This document shows, piece after piece, positions 60,466 to 64,000 of a DNA stretch of 64,000 nucleotides. The stretch comes from Sedimenticola thiotaurini (GTDB lineage: Bacteria; Pseudomonadota; Gammaproteobacteria; Chromatiales; Chromatiaceae): contig NZ_CP011412.1 in the NCBI RefSeq assembly GCF_001007875.1, forward strand, positions 3,472,001 to 3,536,000, written 5' to 3'. The notes beneath the pieces are model-generated. The model was not told the origin of the DNA and made no database searches. It worked only from the letters and a program-made list of their open reading frames with translations. The number at the start of each line of letters is the position of its first letter. The stretch's first letter is position 1. Both the position numbers and the translations under genes were made by a program.

Positions 60466-62211
60466 ATGAGCGACAAGAGAGCAAACGACGAAACCCTGGA
60501 AGTGGACGTATTGGTGATCGGTGGTGGTACCGCGGGTCCCATGGCGGCGGTGAAAGCCAAAGAGGCCAATCCGGAGCTGCGCGTGGCGGTACTGGAGAAA
60601 GCCAATGTAAAACGCAGTGGCTGCATCAGTATGGGGATGGACGGTCTGAACAATGCAGTCATTCCGGGACACGCCACGCCCGAGCAGTACGTCAAGGAGA
60701 TCACCATCGCCAATGACGGCATCGTCAACCAGAAGACGGTGATGGCATACGCCGAGCGCAGTTTCGACATGATTAACCAGCTGGACGAGTGGGGCGTCAA
60801 GTTCGAGAAGGATGAGACCGGTGAATACAATGTGAAGAAGGTCCACCACATGGGCACCTACGTGCTGCCCATGCCGGAAGGCCACAACATGAAGAAGATC
60901 CTCTATCGCCAGTTGCGCCGCAAGCGGGTACAGGTGATCAACCGTTTCATGGCCACCCGCCTGTTCAACGGGCCGGATGGTCGCATTGCCGGTGCCATGC
61001 TGCTCAATCCACGCAGTGGCGAGACGGCGGTGATCCGGGCCAAGACCGTCATCCTCTGTACCGGCGCGGCGGGTCGGCTTGGACTGCCTTCGTCCGGTTA
61101 CCTGTTCGGTACTTACGAAAATCCCACCAATGCGGGTGACGGTTACTCCATGGCCTACCATGCGGGTGCCGAGCTGACCGGCCTGGAGTGCTACCAGATC
61201 AATCCTCTGATCAAGGACTACAACGGACCCGCCTGCGCCTATGTGACCGGTCCCATGGGGGGCTACACCGCCAACGCCCACGGTGATCGTTTCATCGAGT
61301 GTGACTACTGGAGCGGCCAGATGATGATGGAGTTCTTCAAGGAGCTCGAAGGGGGCAAGGGACCGGTGTTTCTCAAGCTCGATCACCTGGCGGAAGAGAC
61401 CGTGGAGGAGATCGAGGAGATCCTGCACTCCAACGAACGTCCCAGCCGTGGTCGTTTCCACGCGAACCGCAACACCAACTACCGGGAAAAGATGGTGGAG
61501 ATGCATATCTCCGAGATCGGCTTCTGCAGCGGTCACAGCGCGTCCGGCATCTGGACCGATGAAAATGCCCGCACCACGGTACCGGGACTCTATGCGGCCG
61601 GTGATGTGGGATCGGTGCCGCACAACTACATGCTGGGGGCCTTTGTCTATGGCGCGATAGCCGGTGAGGATGCCGCAGAGTTCTGCGCAGAACACGATTT
61701 CGCGGAAATCGATCCGGCGGAAATTGCCAAGGAGCGTGAGCGGGTGCTGGCGCCCCTGAACCGGGAGGATGGCATTCCCCCGCACCAGATCGAATACAAA
61801 CTGCGGCGTCTGGTGAATGACTACCTGCAACCCCCCAAGGTGACCCGCAAGATGGAGATCGGCCAGGAGCGCTTCGCCGAGATCCGCCGCGACCTTGAGT
61901 TTATGTCCGCAGCCGATCCCCATGAGCTGATGCGTGCCAATGAAGTCAGCTTCATTCTGGATTGTGCCGAGATGGCCGCGGCCGCTTCCCTCTATCGCAC
62001 CGAGAGTCGTTGGGGCCTGTATCACCATCGGGTCGACTACCCGCAGACCGACAATGCGGAATGGTTTGTCCACGTACAGACCAAGAAGGGCGACAACGGT
62101 ATGCCGATCAATTTTAAACGTGACATCGATCCCTACATCGTCGAACTGGGCGAGAGTGAGAAGGATGCCTATCAGAAACTGCGTGTGAGCAGCACACAGG
62201 CCGAGTCCTGA
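60466..62211 (+). CDS. AprA-like FAD oxidoreductase (fumarate reductase/SDH flavoprotein family)
   Basis: A 581-residue FAD enzyme. The FAD motif is VLVIGGGTAGPMAAVKAKE (about residues 15-33), and later FAD-contacting segments TVILCTGAAGR and PGLYAAGDVGSVPHN are clear. Length, the GCISMGMDGLNN stretch and the pairing with a small double-cluster ferredoxin are like the alpha subunit of adenylylsulfate reductase, rather than SdhA/FrdA. It has no signal peptide, so it is cytoplasmic. Its partner ferredoxin gene follows 10 bp after the stop. The substrate is unknown: ordinary AprA is possible but a different substrate is suggested by the importer and GntR context (inference). Confidence 0.8.
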   Translation: MSDKRANDETLEVDVLVIGGGTAGPMAAVKAKEANPELRVAVLEKANVKRSGCISMGMDGLNNAVIPGHATPEQYVKEITIANDGIVNQKTVMAYAERSFDMINQLDEWGVKFEKDETGEYNVKKVHHMGTYVLPMPEGHNMKKILYRQLRRKRVQVINRFMATRLFNGPDGRIAGAMLLNPRSGETAVIRAKTVILCTGAAGRLGLPSSGYLFGTYENPTNAGDGYSMAYHAGAELTGLECYQINPLIKDYNGPACAYVTGPMGGYTANAHGDRFIECDYWSGQMMMEFFKELEGGKGPVFLKLDHLAEETVEEIEEILHSNERPSRGRFHANRNTNYREKMVEMHISEIGFCSGHSASGIWTDENARTTVPGLYAAGDVGSVPHNYMLGAFVYGAIAGEDAAEFCAEHDFAEIDPAEIAKERERVLAPLNREDGIPPHQIEYKLRRLVNDYLQPPKVTRKMEIGQERFAEIRRDLEFMSAADPHELMRANEVSFILDCAEMAAAASLYRTESRWGLYHHRVDYPQTDNAEWFVHVQTKKGDNGMPINFKRDIDPYIVELGESEKDAYQKLRVSSTQAES

Positions 62212-62221
62212 GGAGAACATC

Positions 62222-62455
62222 ATGCCAAAAGCAAACTTAATGAATACGGTACCGGTAGTGGTCAACAGTGAGGCGTGTATCGCCGACAAGGGCTGTTCGG
62301 TCTGTGTGGACGTCTGCCCGTTGGACGTGCTGCTGATTGATGCCGCCAAGGGTACCGCCTATATGAAATACGATGAGTGCTGGTACTGCCTGCCCTGTGA
62401 AAAGGACTGCCCGACCGACGCCATCACCGTCAGCATTCCCTACCTGTTGCGCTAA
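62222..62455 (+). CDS. Small double [4Fe-4S] ferredoxin (AprB-like)
   Basis: A 77-residue ferredoxin with two cluster sets: CIADKGCSVCVDVCPLD (C-x5-C-x2-C-x3-C-P) and CWYCLPCEKDCPTDA (C-x2-C-x2-C-x3-C-P). The tryptophan in DECWYC between the sets recalls AprB (which has ECWEC), but the protein is half the length of AprB (about 150) and lacks its C-terminal tail. It probably carries electrons from the AprA-like flavoprotein. It starts 10 bp after that gene with GGAG. Confidence 0.85.
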   Translation: MPKANLMNTVPVVVNSEACIADKGCSVCVDVCPLDVLLIDAAKGTAYMKYDECWYCLPCEKDCPTDAITVSIPYLLR

Positions 62456-62469
62456 CCGGAGAGCAAACG

Positions 62470-63435
62470 ATGAATCTATCTTTTGAAGAAGGCTCGGACC
62501 TGGACGACATCCGGGGACGCATAACCAGTGATGATGCGGAGATGCGTCGGGTCGCTGTGATTGACCTTGTGGATTGTGTCGACGATGAAGATGCCACGGA
62601 GCTGGCGGTGCAGGCACTCTCCGACCCGGACGCCGGGGTACGGGCCGAGGCCGCCCGGATCCTGGATGAGTTTGAAGGTGAATCGGTAATCGCCGCGTTG
62701 CTGAACGCGCTGGGGGATAGTGATGAGACGGTGCGGGAGGCGGCCGCCGAAACCCTGTCCGAGAACAAGGACCGGTCGGCCGGCAGCGCCATCCTGCAGC
62801 GTTTTGAAGACGACGACAGTTTTGTCAAGGCGTCCTGTCTGCGTGCCCTGCGGGATCTGCGTCTGCCGGCCAGCAAGGCGGTGGCCCTGGAGTCACTGAG
62901 TCACCCCGATGCCCGGGTGCGACGCGAAGCCGTGGGTGTGCTGGCCTACCTGAAGAGCGAGGACGTGTTGCTGGCATTGATGAATATTGCCAGCACCGAT
63001 GCCGATCCCCAGGTGCGCAAGGTGGGGGTGGGGTCGCTGATTTTCAGCCGCACCGAGCGGGCCGCCGAGGCCCTGATCAAGGCGCTGTCGGATGAGAACT
63101 GGCAGGTGCGGGAAGAGGCGGCCCTGATCATCGGCAAGGTGGGGGTCAGCAGTGCCGTTGCCCCCCTGATCGAAGCCATGAATGACGACTACTGGCAGGT
63201 GCGGGTCAAGGCGGCCGGCAGCCTGGGGAAATTGAAAGATCCCGCCGCAGTGGATGTGCTGGGTCAGGCCCTCTCTTTCAATATCAGCAACCTGCGCAAG
63301 GAGGCGGCGGCCGCCCTGGGCGAGATCGCTTCCCCGGCGGGCCTGCCGTTCCTGGAAGCGGCCAGTGGTGACATCGATCCCGACGTGCGCAAGGTGGCGC
63401 TCTGGGCTATCGATCAGATCAACCAGAAAAATTGA
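62470..63435 (+). CDS. HEAT-repeat protein
   Basis: A 321-residue protein of about nine to ten HEAT (PBS-lyase type) repeats, each about 31 residues (patterns such as [52 protein letters not shown]). No catalytic motif or signal peptide. Such solenoids act as chaperones or assembly factors and, in phycobilisome lyases, on cofactor attachment. Its place between two ferredoxin genes suggests a role in maturation or docking of the AprA-like/ferredoxin complex (inference). 14 bp after the ferredoxin stop. Confidence 0.88.
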   Translation: MNLSFEEGSDLDDIRGRITSDDAEMRRVAVIDLVDCVDDEDATELAVQALSDPDAGVRAEAARILDEFEGESVIAALLNALGDSDETVREAAAETLSENKDRSAGSAILQRFEDDDSFVKASCLRALRDLRLPASKAVALESLSHPDARVRREAVGVLAYLKSEDVLLALMNIASTDADPQVRKVGVGSLIFSRTERAAEALIKALSDENWQVREEAALIIGKVGVSSAVAPLIEAMNDDYWQVRVKAAGSLGKLKDPAAVDVLGQALSFNISNLRKEAAAALGEIASPAGLPFLEAASGDIDPDVRKVALWAIDQINQKN

Positions 63436-63445
63436 GGAAGCGAGT

Positions 63446-63772
63446 ATGGCATTCGTAGTCACTGATAACTGTGTCCGGTGCAAATACACCGACTGTGTTG
63501 ATGTCTGTCCGGTTGACGACTGTTTTCGGGAAGGAGAGAACTTTCTGGTCATCGATCCCGAGACCTGTATCGACTGTTCGCTCTGCGTGCCGGAGTGTCC
63601 CGCCGAGGCGATCTTTGCAGTGGATGATGTGCCGGAGGATCAGCGTGAATATATTGCGCTGAATGCGGAACTGGCCAAGCAGTGGCCCGGTATCAACAGC
63701 GCCAAGGATCCGCTGGACGGTGCGGACGACTGGGTCGACGTACCCGATAAACTGCAATACCTGGTGCGTTGA
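63446..63772 (+). CDS. fdxA: FdxA-like 7Fe ferredoxin
   Basis: A 108-residue ferredoxin starting [21 protein letters not shown]. The cysteines C-x2-C-x4-C-x3-CP (about 9-21) and [12 protein letters not shown] (about 39-50) fit a [3Fe-4S][4Fe-4S] protein of the FdxA type, and the tail PDKLQYLVR is typical. It starts 10 bp after the HEAT gene, with GAGGAAG. It could pass electrons between the AprA-like enzyme and the Rnf complex that begins next. Confidence 0.9.
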   Translation: MAFVVTDNCVRCKYTDCVDVCPVDDCFREGENFLVIDPETCIDCSLCVPECPAEAIFAVDDVPEDQREYIALNAELAKQWPGINSAKDPLDGADDWVDVPDKLQYLVR

Positions 63773-63838
63773 TCATGGGATCCGGCAATACAGTTTGGCG
63801 GCGTCCGGTACGCCACGGCAGGGGGAGGGTGATTCACC

Positions 63839-64000
63839 ATGGCTGAATACCTCGCCCTGCTGTTTGGCACCATCTTCGTCAACAACCTGGTGTTGTCCCG
63901 TTTTCTCGGTCTCTGTCCGTTCATGGGGGTATCCAAAAAACTGGAAACCGCCCTGGGCATGGGGATGGCTACCGCCTTCGTACTGACCCTGGCTTCCGCC
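63839..64000 (+). CDS. rnfA: RnfA, start of the Rnf complex (partial at the window edge)
   Basis: The first 54 residues of an RnfA/RsxA membrane subunit: [20 protein letters not shown], then [22 protein letters not shown]. The LCPFMG cysteine is conserved and in RnfA helps hold an intramembrane iron-sulfur cluster. Rnf moves electrons between ferredoxin and NAD, coupled to ion flow. GGGGGAGG lies about 11 bp upstream. 66 bp after fdxA on the same strand, so probably part of the same or an adjoining transcript. Confidence 0.92.
   Translation, partial: MAEYLALLFGTIFVNNLVLSRFLGLCPFMGVSKKLETALGMGMATAFVLTLASA

Noticed and set aside
60316-62349. 677-codon open frame antisense to the AprA-like gene
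   Set aside because: A shadow of the flavoprotein gene, crossing three real genes, with no family features.

Overview
The window is a gene-dense stretch of a gammaproteobacterial chromosome. The evidence is dapA divergent from gcvR followed by bamC, plus cydDC, nudB, sthA, folD and purL, all of the gammaproteobacterial type. The metabolism is that of a sulfur oxidiser: a complete thiosulfate-oxidising sox cluster (soxX-A-K-L-Y-Z-B) without soxCD. This truncated Sox set is typical of sulfur-storing Chromatiales-like bacteria and sulfur-oxidising symbiont relatives. The genus cannot be fixed from sequence alone.

Layout. 0-13 kb: end of cydD and cydC, an EamA exporter, an exonuclease-like protein, nei, a PLP decarboxylase, a CBS-PAS-GGDEF-EAL protein, trhP and a LysR regulator. 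13-24 kb: a membrane-anchored MsrB, a degenerate MPN protein, a 1.1-kb array of three repeats (14.3-15.4 kb), DUF3549, YcgN, a Sel1 protein, sthA, and copA with copZ. 24-41 kb: a monohaem cytochrome with Cys-rich NPCAA repeats, fmdB, DUF502, aspS, nudB, a PhoH/PIN protein, gcvR divergent from dapA, bamC, a metallo-hydrolase, purL, azlCD and a universal stress protein. 41-50 kb: a TtrS/ThsS-like sensor and its FixJ-type regulator directly upstream of sox; a 57-bp inverted repeat lies in front of soxX. 50-52.5 kb: folD, then a four-tRNA operon (Pro, Arg, His, Lys) whose last 17 bases and terminator are repeated in tandem. 52.5-54.7 kb: an AT-rich island with VOC, SRPBCC-like and PEP-CTERM genes. 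54.9-64 kb: an RnfH-like protein, then an ABC importer, a GntR/UTRA regulator, an AprA-like flavoprotein, a small double-cluster ferredoxin, a HEAT-repeat protein, FdxA and the start of rnfA.

The most interesting part is 55.6-64 kb. The binding-protein gene and the permease gene have the same promoter architecture: a shared upstream 11-mer, a perfect GG-N10-GC sigma-54 element, and a GntR-type dyad ACTNGT-N4-ACNAGT about 25 bp downstream. The same dyad precedes the GntR gene, which heads the operon carrying the flavoprotein, ferredoxins and HEAT protein and leads into rnf. This looks like one inducible regulon for import and redox conversion of an unidentified, perhaps organosulfur or organonitrogen, compound. 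I do not recognise it as a named pathway.
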